Assembly: GCA_010094045.1 (NCBI GenBank)
Contig: ML986585.1
Location: 547,270 to 611,269 of the forward strand
Origin: Lojkania enalia
Taxonomy: Eukaryota > Ascomycota > Dothideomycetes > Pleosporales
Reading direction: 5' to 3'
DNA length: 64,000 nt
Within the stretch, counting starts at the first letter, position 1. The number at the start of each line of letters is the position of its first letter. The notes below the pieces were generated by a model, which was given only the letters and a program-made list of their open reading frames with translations, was not told where the DNA came from and made no database searches. Below are positions 1-12,186 of the stretch, piece after piece. The translations under genes and the position numbers were made by a program.

Positions 1-2193
1 AGTTACTTGCCCACCCTACTATCCCCGCACGCTGTGTACACCGTGCAACACCATGCTCTGCCCTGCATTACCTTGCTAACACCAAGCTAGCTGACAGAGT
101 CCATTCTACACAAAGAATATAGATATTGAAGACTACAAAAATTGAGAGAGGAGCGCCTCGAGAATGCCGAGTAATGTATCTAAATGAAAGACCCCCTCAC
201 ACAGAAGACATGCAAGTTATTGAATAGTATAGATATCCATCTATAAGGGAGATAACTGAAGTCAAAATCTCTCTCCCTATTTTCTTAATGAATTTAGTCA
301 TAACGAGGCAGTGTGTCCATCTCCACTGACTGGGCATTGAGGAAGGGAATGAAACTCATTTTCTAAATCACAGGAGTGATTTAGAACATAAATGGCTGGA
401 GGTTATGGAGTTTGCGTTGAGAGGTGTGAGTAATACTATGGCGACCCTGAATTCATTGAATCCAAGAACGCGAACGCTGAGGCTGGGTAATTTGGAGGGG
501 CATGGTAATGGTTAAATTCAATTTATTTTTGCTGATCATAAGCTGAGGGTGTTATATGGATCAGTTATTTGAAGATGTGAGGAATGGTCTGAGCGCGAGA
601 CGAAGGCAGCGCTGGAGGGAGTGGGTGGTATATTTCAGTATGTGCTCGCTGGGCTCTCCCAACGCCTGCTCGTGAGCAAGACACTGCAACATTTTGGTCA
701 TACTCTTGCCGTTCGAAACTTGCGTCTCTGTGAAGATAATTATGTTGTGTAATACATGACTAATATGGATTGTAATACATTCGGACGATAACGGTAAGGC
801 GCCTGAGGAACACTTTAGGCGTACTATAGTGTAGTATGTTGAAATGGGAAAACCGATCTTTTATTCTAGAGAGAGTTGCTGAAATATAAAGGGAGGGGGA
901 TTTTTTGGGTGGTGCAATGAAGAAATTCAGCTTCGTACAGGAGGTTTTTATACTTCTATCGATGACTCTTATTGATGGCCCATTATATTGAAACCGAAAT
1001 AATGACTACATAGTATAATTCATCGAGATAAAGGGGAATACATATGCTTTAATAATCACAACTCTTGAAGATTTATAGACTTTTTCTACGGTACAGATTG
1101 TAATTTCGATGAATAGTGGTGCAAGATACAAGTGTTAATCCAGCGGTTGGATTGAATTAACGTCTAAGGTTACAATGAATATGATTTCCTCATACAGTCC
1201 TACGCTTGTAAGTTCTGACAGTGAGAACAATGGAAGATGAAAACGCCCAAAAGGAGATAAAATGAAGACCATTACCCTCCACTGCAATGCTATAAGCTAT
1301 AAGGTGGACTAATAAACTGATAAATGGCTATCACTACGTTCAACCAGGACTCGTTTCGTTAACCCTTTTCATCGCTGCCGTAGTATCTATTTGTCCATGT
1401 GACTGATCCACCTATAAACCATTAGCGACATATTCTAGGTGGGATAGATAACATAGTATACATAGGTTGATGCAAAAATCTGCGAAGCTTTCCTGTGCTT
1501 AGAGCTCTGAACGAAACCATTACTCTTGAAACAAACACTAAAGATGTGTATGCGTGCATTTTGCGAATATGAAATCCAGTTTCAGCTTAATTTTTTTACA
1601 ACAGCATAATTATATTTCACAATCCACGGACACAATTACGTGCTTCGTGGTTGGAGAACACAGTAGATTGGAGCTCCTCACGAACTTCCCGAGAGGTCTA
1701 TCCCAAAACTAATCTGCCCAACAAAATGTTTAGAATAGTGGAGAGGCTCGAGTATTGCCTAGAAGTCAATCAATCAGACAAGCTAGCTATCAATAGCTAT
1801 GGAGGGTTAGAGCATGACGGATACGGTAGAACTATTTTCCCGAAGCCTCGGCATTTTTGCGCGGTCCCACCCTTTCTCGTCATGCCCTTTTGACGCCTAG
1901 ACGAATAGCATCGCACTTACATCACCCGGTCGCCGAAAGCAACATTACGACACGTCGAATATAGCTATCGGCTCGCCAACGCGTCCCCTAAAAGTCCTCG
2001 TCTAGTTTGGCCGCGAGCAGATTATCATCTCGTCTTCTTCGACGCTGCAATGACCGGACCTTCCGAGAACTGTGATGAAAGCCCTTTACATTAAATGATA
2101 GCCTTTACCTTATGGTATCTATAATTGATTCGGACGGAAAAGCGTTTGGTGTTGTGCATAGAACCGGAAACGAAGCTTTCGATAACCTGTCTA
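1..2193. other. AT-rich upstream region, no gene seen
   Basis: This stretch has an AT-rich character and many stops in all frames. The longest open frame (about 80 codons near 1651-1893) has no recognisable motif. The last few hundred bases probably include the IML1 promoter and 5' leader. No tRNA, repeat array or transposon remnant was recognised. Confidence 0.5.
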
Positions 2194-5100
2194 ATGTCAA
2201 AGTCGGCTACGAGCGTTCCACACACTAGAGTGCAGAAGGTGTGCACTCTGCTAACTCATGACGAGAACGTTTCCAAGGAAGATGTCATCTTCAATTCAGA
2301 AAAGTTTCCGGAGCTTCCAGCAAGCCCAGATTCTTTAATTCAGATCGTAGCTCTAAAGCAAGCAACAGCCATTCGAGATTTCCACACGACTTCGAAAAAT
2401 CTTGCAAAAGATGCCGGCTACTCGAGGACCGACGATGGCTCTCGAGACTCTTTTCTAGAGCATCATTCAAGAAAAGGCCGCAGAGGTTCAGTCATGATGA
2501 CCATCGATGAAAATGGTTCTCTCGTTCCGGGAGGTCGTGATATAGATCCAGACAAGTCCTACATTTTTGTCGCAAAGCCTTTGCCCGCGGACTTGAGGGC
2601 AAAGTCTTCGAATCTGCATGTAAGTTTATCGGAGATATCGGCGTCTATTAGCTAATTCGAGACGTTAGGTATCTATTTCCGAGAAGATTGCAAAAGTCTT
2701 CGGCTTTCGTCATCGCATGCAAGTTGTAGTCATGCCGGTAAGATTTAGTATGTGAAAACATGGCATGTGCTAAGAAGTGTTAGGCCGACGAAGATACTCA
2801 TTCTGCGTCTCATGTAGAGGTTACTTTTAGAGATGAGTATCTTGCGCGCGCTGACATGTGGCGAATGTCGATCGCGGAACTTAGCAACCGTACCGTTTAC
2901 CGTGGACAAAAGATACTCTTCATGGGCACTATCAAAGCAGCTATTAAAAATGTCTATATAAACGGGCAGTCAAGACATTCCGGCTATTTTTCATCTAGAA
3001 CCAAACCAGTCTTCCGCAGCGAATCAGCGCGATACGTCTTGTTTATACAGATGTCGAAAGAGATGTGGGATTTTGACGCAGAAGGTGCTGGTGAAATTAT
3101 GTTCAATAAGGTTGTGAACGGATTTCTCCCCGATCTTTTCAAAAGATGGATGAAAATCAATGCAAGACACCTTGTCACGATCATCCTCTTTACCAGGATG
3201 CAATACGACGGAGGGCCCGCTACGGATTATCCCGACGATACTACCAACAATGCTAGCTTTGTGAATCAAGCGCGCCTATTCAGGGACTATTACCGGGTGG
3301 TCGTTAGCGACATGGCAAGTGGTGACTGGATCAATATTCTCTATCAGCTGAAGAAGGAGTTTAGAACGTTCCTGCGCGACGTGTCACTTGTGCCCAAGTC
3401 GGCAAGAAATACATCAACGCCTGGAGATAAAATTGATATTCCGCACGACGACGAACTTATGATTTCCGGAAAACCGTCGACTGCTACACATGGAAATGTT
3501 CTCGAGGCTATCAACCTGGCTGCGGCACAATTCGCGAAGGACTATATCGATCGTGACCTAGTGCGAACGGGTATATCTGTGGTAGTAATAACTTCAGGAA
3601 GTGGCGTATTCGAGGTCGATTATAATATGCTTAAGCTGACCACAGATACGCTTATTGGTTCCGGGATCGGGATTGACCTTGTGTGTTTGTCACCCATGCC
3701 ATTACATTCTGTGCCATTGTTCAAATATCGTAGCCCGCGGCTAGTCTCAAGTATGAAGATAGTATCCGGTGCCCCTGGGAGACAAAAATTTTTGGACGGG
3801 TTTAACGATCATGACGAAAAGACGCCCCGGCAACAGTATGCAAACTTTGGGTCTGTCATTCGAGGATCTCCAGCGATACCACCACCAATCCTCACCGGTG
3901 ACCCGCCTCGTTCCCCAATGAACATGGACGATGAATGGAGATATGCAATGCCGCATTGGGTCGACATTTCTTTCTGGTCTGGACCATCCGACGAAATTGT
4001 CGAGCTATCGGCGCCTCGCAAAGCAACCCGAACTGTAACTAAATCTCTCAGAAAGGGAAGCAACTTTGCTTTGAGATGCCGAATGTACGAATTACAGATG
4101 ATGGGGGTCATGGAAAGTGAGCTCGGCGATATTTCAATTCCCTATATGGAAGAAGACCCATCCTATCCGCGCCTGCTCCGAGAACAGCTAGACCTTTTCG
4201 AAGGGAGAGCGAATAGGAAAGCAAAAGACACGATACAGGATATAGATGATGGACCGGAACCGAATAAAGACCTTTACAAGGCCTGGATGGAATCCTACGA
4301 TGATAAAGTTTTCACTTTGATGATAGAAGAATCGCTTCCTTCAATAAGCCAACGAGATTCGTTACCGGGTTTGGAGCCGCCGAATGGAGCCGAGTCGCTT
4401 GAGAGAGTTAATAATGGCTCTCACTTCTCTTCTTCGCTGCAAAGCCTTGGTCCTTCATTTGGAAAAACTGCAAGACCGCCGACAGACGCCAACTTTCATC
4501 AACTGATTCGTGAAAGATCGATTGAAATTCAGAGTCAATCGCCTCGTGGAAGCACATATCGCCCCATAGAAGGTCCGAGTCAGGGTGCGCCCCGAGCGGA
4601 TGTACTCTACCGGCAGATGTCATCTGCAAGGTTGAGGGACCTTCAGCGCCCAAGTCTCCATCAACGAGGAAATTCTGGGGACTCAAATGAGCATCAAAAA
4701 TCGATATATTCAACCCCAAATGACACTCCAGCTGCGAGTCGAGGAAATACACCACCAAAGACTTCAGGAGTTCCACAGATTCCCTACGTTTCTGCCCTAC
4801 CTGCCAAGCCTGAGACAAACAGTAGGCCCGCCGGCTGGTTTCTTCGACAAATAAGTTTCGGAGGAAAGTTTGGAAGTTCGTCTAAACCAAACACCGGCCA
4901 GGCAACTATCGATATTACGCCTGGGAAGGTAGAGCCTGCAAAGCTTACGGTTGAAAACAATCAAAAAGGTGCCATTGCTGCAAAACTTGCTAGCACTAGA
5001 ATAACCGAGAATGAAAAGCCCTCTCAACCAATCAATATCAAAACACCCTCTCGTACAAGTGTGCCCACCGAAAACTCGCCCTCAACAGTCACTGCTCCTC

Positions 5101-7985
5101 AGTCAGTTGAGACAGTCAGAGGCCCACAAACAACCAGAACATCTATCATCTCTCACCCTGGCTCTGTAACGAAGGACCCTGGATCTACATTTTTACTCGC
5201 AGGTTCTAGAGCTTTGGGAGAGACTTTAGGGCCTAAAATTGATCTTTCAAGTAGCGGTGGCGCCAAAGACATACCTCGTACGCTATCACCGACTAGTGCA
5301 CTTGCTCCGTGGGCAGTATTAGTGAATCCTTGCAATCCCAGAAAGAACAATGTCAACGTAGCCGGCCAATTTCGAAGATGGCAGCATGTCTTTCCAAAGC
5401 GTCTTCGAACATCTTCAGTCAAGTGGAAGTCACTCTGCTCCCCAGCAGCTGTGCCCCTAACCAATGACTATTTCCCTACGGAAGAACAGCTTAAAACAGA
5501 ATACAACGAGAGTCCATACAAGATAACACAAAATGATGACGATGAGCTTCTGGACGCACCCAAATCGAGAGAGTCACTTATTCGGGAGCTTGTCGCATTC
5601 AGGCTGTCGCATGGATTTCAAATCATTGTTGGAGCTGCGGTTGCAGAGTTTTCTGGCCGACGTGAGCATGAGTTATCTAACATCTTCCATTCAGACTACA
5701 TGTCTCATGACGGGGATACAGTCTTCATGTGCGTAGGAAACACAATACATCAACTTGTGTGCGTTGCTGGGGGCGAAGTTGAGGTAAAGCGGTTTAGTCG
5801 AAAACCTACGACCGCGCTGCAATCTTCAGCCGGCATTGACACACCATTCCCTTACCGGCCCTTTATTCGAACTGCCTTGGAGGACAACTATCAGTCGCGG
5901 GACATCATTCTACGCCCACCACGGAAAGAGTACAATTGGAATTTTATTGATACCTTCCTTGCAGGTTACCATGAGGAGTTCTCAGAGATCCTACGCTTCT
6001 GGCGGGCTCGCTTTGTCCTTATCCCTGTTGATCTTCCAACGTTTAATCGCAATCCATTACCCCCTCTAACAGAAGACACCGAAGAAGAGATTCGGATCGA
6101 AGGCATTAGGAAGTTAACCCAAGTATGGCAAAGGTACCGCTACGTCCCGTCTGAGGAACGCCATTTCCAAGCAACGACAAGAAAACAAAAGGATCCTAAT
6201 CCTTTAGCTATAGAATATCACACTCGTGATCCATCGGTGATCATAGCGGCTGGTCCAGATAGCGCTCTACTCACGGATACCGAGAACGAACTTTCAACTT
6301 CGCTCTTCTCCGAAACGGAGCAATATCACACTTCTAACGTTGACATTAAGAAGCTTGCGGAAGATTTGCAGGGCGAGAAAGGAATCCAGATGTTAGACCG
6401 TCGGTGGCACTGGAGACTTCACTATAACTGCTTTCTCGGTTCTGATCTGACCGGGTGGTTACAAGCAAATTTCAAGGATATCGACACTCGTGATGAAGCG
6501 GTCGATCTAGGAAACCAACTTATGAATAAGGGCCTTTTTCAGCACGTTCAGAAGAGACATCAATTCCGCGACGGCAATTTCTTCTATCAGGTTGCAGCCG
6601 AATACCGAGCACCTCGACCAGAACGGGGTTGGTTCGGCATGCGAAAAACCGATCGATCTGTTCCGTCGACCCCGTTGTCTGAAGGTCCTCGATCCTCGCC
6701 TCTCACAGGACGAAGCATGAAGTCTAGGCCTAGCACCGATGATTCGTCAAGTACATCGGAAAGCGAAGGTGACGGGGAAAAGACGCCTACTCGCCATGAC
6801 ACGCCTAAGCGCAAAGTTACCTTGTCACGCGCCATGCGCTATGATGTAGATCCACGAAAGCGGTCATATCGTCCAGAGATAATCTCTTTGCACTATGATC
6901 GCCTCCACAATCCAGACAATTGCTACCACATCCGCATCGACTGGATGAATGTGACTGCCAAGCTCATCGAAGATGCCATCGTAACATGGGCTACCAACGT
7001 CGAAAAATACGGCCTAAAACTAGTCGAGGTGCCCATCGCCGAAGCATCAAACATCACTGACTACCACCCCTTCCGCTCCCCGTATACCATCAAACTCGCT
7101 GTTCCTCCGCCGCAAAGCCAGCCAGAACAGGTATGGGATGCTTCATCCTTTTCTCCCCAGCCTAAAATCGACAAACTCGCCTACCATAAAGCCCTCCTAC
7201 GCAAACACAATTTCGTCCTCGACATGGAAGCCGCTAGCGCATTCCCCTCAGACGTCGACGTCGAGTACTCATGGGGCAAGCCCGATTACAAGTACACCCA
7301 ATTCATCCACCGCTCTGGAACGCTACTCGCCCAGATAACGCCAGACGGCGAATTCCTCCTCCTAGCCAACCGGCTCGCACACAACCGCGCCAAAGACACG
7401 TCAAAATTCCGCATCGCAGACCCGTACGAGCACAAGCGAAGCACCACCGCACAGATACCCGGCGGGGCCACAATTCGCAGCCCCTTCTCCTCCCCCCTTG
7501 CCCGCCCCGTCCAAGACTCCTCTCTACTGCACACCCCACTCACCGACCCACCCCAAACCCAAATCCCATCCCAAACCAAAATCCCCCAAACATTCCAACC
7601 CGCCCACCACCGTTCCCCTGAGCAGATCAAAGACGACCTCGAATCCTTCTGCTCTTCACCCACGCTGCTTCGAGATTTCTACTCGGAGGCGTTTAAGCAG
7701 GCGCCGTCTCCGAGTCCTCGGTTGGCGCCCGTACTAGATAATAACATTCCGATTTTGGGGTTACCGCCTGCGATTAGCATTAGGGAGGTTAGTCCAGTGG
7801 GGTGGGTAGGGAGAAGGACGGGGAGTGGGGGGGACGGGAGGGTGGGTGGTGGGGGGATGGCTGAAGGAAGGATAGGAAGTGATAGTAGGATGAGTGGTAG
7901 TGGAAGTGAGGGGAAACAGGGCAGCGAGAGCGGGAGTCTACCTAGAAGGCAGGATAGTATTGGGAGCGGGGGAACGAGATCATAG
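2194..7985 (+). CDS. IML1: Vacuolar membrane-associated protein Iml1 (GATOR1/SEACIT subunit, DEPDC5 orthologue)
   Basis: Three exons, 2194-2619, 2669-2737 and 2784-7985, encode about 1,898 residues. Known role: Iml1 is the catalytic GAP subunit of SEACIT/GATOR1. It stimulates GTP hydrolysis by Gtr1/RagA at the vacuole and so turns TORC1 down when amino acids are scarce. Seen in the sequence: the N-terminal motif THDENVSKEDV near residue 27; the Iml1 N-terminal domain at about 190-480, with RYVLFIQMSKEMWDF; a long Ser/Pro-rich linker; a DEP domain at about 1360-1440 (LDRRWHWRLHYNCFLGSDL); and the conserved C-terminal domain from about 1515 to 1711. The last 200 residues are low complexity (Pro/Gln, then Gly/Ser). 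The start is the first ATG of the open frame; a further 5' exon cannot be excluded. Both introns are GT-AG, 49 and 46 nt. Length fits the family. LST4, in the same pathway, is the next gene. Confidence 0.93.
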
Positions 7986-8175
7986 AATCTGTGCGGCGAA
8001 ATTCAAATTTCGACATCACGAGTTGGATGATATAGGTTTTGCGGTGGGGGGTTTAATTTTGGCGTATCCGGTTATCGGGTCTGAAATGCTTGACATCTCT
8101 CAGTTGGTTTGGGACGGAGTTCTTGTGAGAAGAGATGTGTGTATTTAGTTTTTCTATCTCTTCCTTTCTTTCTTC

Positions 8176-8200
8176 TTTTTTTTTTTTTTTTTTTTTTTTT
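8176..8200. repeat. Homopolymer T25
   Basis: An uninterrupted run of 25 T on the plus strand follows the IML1 stop codon by 190 bases. It could be part of the 3' UTR or flank. Run length in an assembly is prone to error. Confidence 0.85.
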
Positions 8201-11200
8201 AAATGAAGGCTAGTGGTGTAATACTAATCTCAAATCCAACTCCCAAACCCTGGCTAAACCACACAGCTGTGACAATCAGGAAGATGAGAACAAATCACAT
8301 GAAATATACCTATGATGATACGGATGCTAACTTTAAAGGCAGAAGCCGCAGAGAATAGCCAAAGCTATAAGCAAACAGCAAACGATTGTGAAAGAGATAA
8401 AAGTTTCTACAAGCCAACAATAGTTACAGTGTCAAGTAACCATGCAAGCTTTTACACCGTCTCAACCATCTATATCTCCTCTACATATCACTTTACCCGA
8501 CCGTAGGCTACCCAACGTAGAGGCATAACGCCAATGCCACAAGCATATGCCGTCTCATACTATTGCGGCGACCACAACCTTAGCTCCTGTTGTCCAACAT
8601 GCAGCATCTCCAAACGACGCGCCATAGCCTTGACCAAGATATTTTGATACAACCAACAATCATTATAACCGCGCTCTATATCTAGGCACTAGTAGCAAAA
8701 TCGTGGACAAGGCCCGCAGGAATGAATGGCTGATCATAAAAACAGGCTGCCTTAGCAGTGTTGCAGAAAGTTAGTCCACACGTCTCTGTCTTGCATGGAG
8801 TGATCGGGTCGCAGGGGAAAACCTGGCGCTGGGGACCGCATAGATGATTCCTCCGGGCCAGAGGAAGTCGGTGGTATATTGAAGATGAGTATTCTAGAAG
8901 GAAGTTGCGTTGTTCATCAGTTGATCTTGACAGGATGCCCGGTCGCATTGCCATTCTCGGCCATGCTATGGGGATCCTTGGGTCTAGATTGCGTTGTAGC
9001 GCACTGAACATCTGATGGAGGCGTTGGTTTCTAGGCAACCCGTGAGTGATTCAGAAGTACGTAGTGCGTTAGTGCTGGCCAGACTATGTGCCTCTATGCG
9101 GCCTGTAAGTTGTTCTCTAGGTTGTTTCACATGGAAAAAGGTCCAAAATGCGCAGTGACGACGGACCATAAATGGTGAGTAACATCTGCTGTGCCATCGC
9201 GAAGATATGTCTAACGCGTCGACCTGTTGGCTTTGCGTCATATGACCGAATGGACACGTTTGTTTGAAGGGGCGTGTTGGACTCATGAGTCGCGACGCTG
9301 ACCCCCTATTCCATGCATCCCAATCGCATACCAGAGGATTCGCGACAACTGACATGAGCACTCATCCACGCCACAATCTCACGTTTATCGAAAGTTACGT
9401 GGCGTAGGAATGCAGACCTCGGTTGAGAATCTGAGTTCAGCCATGCGAACGCCTCACGTGCGAACCGATATGCCACCTACAGCCCTTCACATGCTTTCTT
9501 ACGTTTTACTCGCCCTTCGAATACTCCCTCTTTCAATTGGACAGAGCATCGGAAAATGCTGGCGTATATGCAACCTAATAAGGACTTTGCGGCTCCGTTT
9601 GCAGAATTTGGGGTCGGTTGGTAAAATCCGCGGTAAAAGATCGGTGCATGCAGCATGGCCTGCCCATGGAGCAGCGCGATCTTGGAAACGCAAAATTCTG
9701 CGAACGGTTCGAGACCGTTGCACGCAATATAAGTTGCCGGTCGATGCACCTGGTTCTGTAGGCAGATCTTCCGAATTACGTTATGCCACTTACGTAGATT
9801 GTCTGGGGCAAAGAATACTTAGCTACCTTGTCTCGCAGAGTGTGGATTCTATGTAGTTGGACGAAGAAAAGTAAGAGAAAAGCAAGCTCGAGACGGCGTC
9901 GCGAGTACAGAGAAAAAGAAAATACCCATGAGACGGATGTGAAGTCGCCGAACATCCAGAGGGCCCTCAATCGACTGCGACGTTGCAACGCTGCAACGCA
10001 GAGAAAATTCGGGCTCTGGGGTACATACGCGAGGGGAAATCCTAGACTCAGTACTCGGTCGTGAAGAGGGGTGCGTGCAGAGCATGAATGCGAGTATGCA
10101 GTATTAAGAACCGGGTTTATGTTAATGGCGCGGAGGAAGTCCAGGACAGTGGGAAAAGCAACTCGTGGAGGCCGAAGGTTCCCTATTATCAAAATTGGGT
10201 AATTTGGTGGCCGCTCCATTCGGGGTGCGTTGTTGCGACCCTTCGGTACAACTGCTACAGTTCCAGGGATCGTTTCTGAGACAATGGCAATGCGAGATGG
10301 CTGCTCTCTCCGGTATCGGCCACCAAAGTGGAATAACTCCCAAACGTAGGACTATGCATCGTGATGTTGGACAAGTGAGCTATTCCGGGGAAGAATTGAG
10401 CGGGTGGCGGCCGGATCCGTGAAAACAGGCATGGAGGGAGGAGCAATACATCGAAGTTCTGCCGAGCTACTCCAAGTCATTCGATTAGAGCCATCTCGGA
10501 CCGGCTGCAGTCGTCAGCATGCCAGACGCTTCAAATGCGGAAGTCCTCATTTGCTGCTGGCGGAAAGCCGCAAAAATATTCTGATAGTGAAGTAGCTCTA
10601 ATTTGGGGGTGGGTCAGTCAATCCCGCGGGCCTTTTTCTGATTCTCGAGGCCGCCGTTTTGGATAATATGCAAGGGAATATCTGTGAGAGCCAGACACGT
10701 TTGGAATATGGAAGCATTTGGAGATCGGCCTATTTAATTGTGACGTTGGGTTGCAATCGTAGACAGCGTGACCCGCTCAAGGCTTCCGCTCCAAGCCACT
10801 GGGTGTAGATCATCCCTGCGACGTGCAACACATTCTACATTCCACAGATGAGTCCACAGATGAGGGCCTCTGGGGAATTTCAGAAACGCAGAAATTGAAT
10901 TGCCCGTGGCCAGACAGCGCAGCGTTCGAGCGCTCGCGCGACCACGCACAGTGAACCAACTACCTCAGCCTCATGTTGCACGAGGGAGGTCGAGTGCTAT
11001 CTCAGATGCTCCTTTGGGACATGTCCAGGCTGACGTGGGCACTGCAAATGTCCGCTGGTGTTGAGATGCTGCCGTCGCGTGTAAGCGGCGGACGTTGGAC
11101 GACGGCGGGCCTTGCTGGCGGTGGTGACCGTCTCCAGGCAATGAGTGCTCGCGTCTGCCTGTCATCAGCCGCTGAGGATTGGGCTGGACTGGGCGTGACG

Positions 11201-11613
11201 GGGGGAGGGTCCGTTTGTGCTTGCCGGCGGGATTCCTGTGTGGTGCGTTCTGGAGAGGGCAGCCGGGGGATCCTGGTGGGTTGATCTGCGCGTGGTGGTA
11301 GGGATGCGATATTTGGCCCGAGGGTGACTGGGGCAGCCTGGGGTGACGGAGCAGGAGAGCGTGAAGTGAATGGAGCCTGCTCTCACCGATTAGGGCGCGG
11401 AGGTGGTGATGATTATAATATTGGGGCACTCGGAGGGAGGGAGGGACGGGCCTCGCCGGGAAGGGGGTCCTCCCGCTGGTGATGACGGTCAGACGGTGGC
11501 CCTGGTGTGGTAGCCCTTGTTCTGCTTCTGGGCATCGTCTCGCTGCCGTCGCAAAAAGGAATACAGTATATACGATGCACGCCGGCTTGCTCGCCGCCCA
11601 GTTCCGAGACGCG

Positions 11614-11638
11614 GACGCAGACGCAGACGCAGACGCAG
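11614..11638. repeat. GACGCA hexamer microsatellite
   Basis: About four tandem copies of a GACGCA unit in the GC-rich leader region upstream of LST4. No coding role is evident. Confidence 0.8.
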
Positions 11639-12186
11639 CCCTTCACCGCCATTGTATAACTAAGCTCGCTGGTTAGCTAGAGAGCTAGCAGTGCTCTAGT
11701 GCGCACCAGCTCCTCAACCCGCGCCGCCCTCCGCTATCTTCTATTACTACTACTCCACACGCTGCCCCAACAACAAGCCGCATCGCCTCGCACACGCGAC
11801 ACCGCGCAATTCACCCTCGCTCGGCCGCCTCTCGCTATCTGTCCTGGCCACCGTCCAGGCCTGCGCTGTGCTCCCCATCACCGCCGCCTCGACGTACACG
11901 CGACCCGTCTTGTGACGACATCACCACCACCTCGCCAGCCCGCGCCGAACACTACCGCTGGGACGCGCAGTCTGCTGGAGATCCGACAGCTGCTGCCATT
12001 GCTGCCACGGCTGCCGCCCGCCTGGGACGACTAAGTAATAGATAGCTCTCCGCACATCAGACTGCCATGGGCTGCCCACGCCCGCGCCTCCTCCAAGCCC
12101 GCGCCCGCCAGACGTCATACTACTGCTTCCTCAATAATTGCTAAGACCAGCGGGAGTTCCATGGCGAGCTGCCTCAAGCGGCAGAC

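Larger units (their letters stand above)
7986..12186. other. 4.2-kb intergenic gap between IML1 and LST4
   Basis: No convincing gene. A run of 25 T lies at 8176-8200, 190 bases after the IML1 stop. On the minus strand near 8690-8850 an open frame encodes six closely spaced cysteines, but I could not find a start or signal-peptide exon (see findings). At 10841-10864 a 12-mer is duplicated in tandem. From about 11,400 the DNA becomes C/T-rich with a GACGCA repeat, which looks like an LST4 promoter and 5' leader. The many overlapping open frames at 9.4-11.4 kb have no motif and run on both strands. Confidence 0.45.

Noticed and set aside
1651..1893. 80-codon plus-strand open frame near the left end
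   Set aside because: No motif, no family likeness, AT-rich surroundings; the frame begins with a non-ATG codon.
9410..10580. Several overlapping open frames on both strands
   Set aside because: No domain, no consistent strand, no splice model that joins them into a protein-like sequence.
10971..11429. Minus-strand frame of about 150 codons
   Set aside because: His/Pro/Arg-rich composition from GC-skewed leader DNA; overlaps frames on the other strand equally long.
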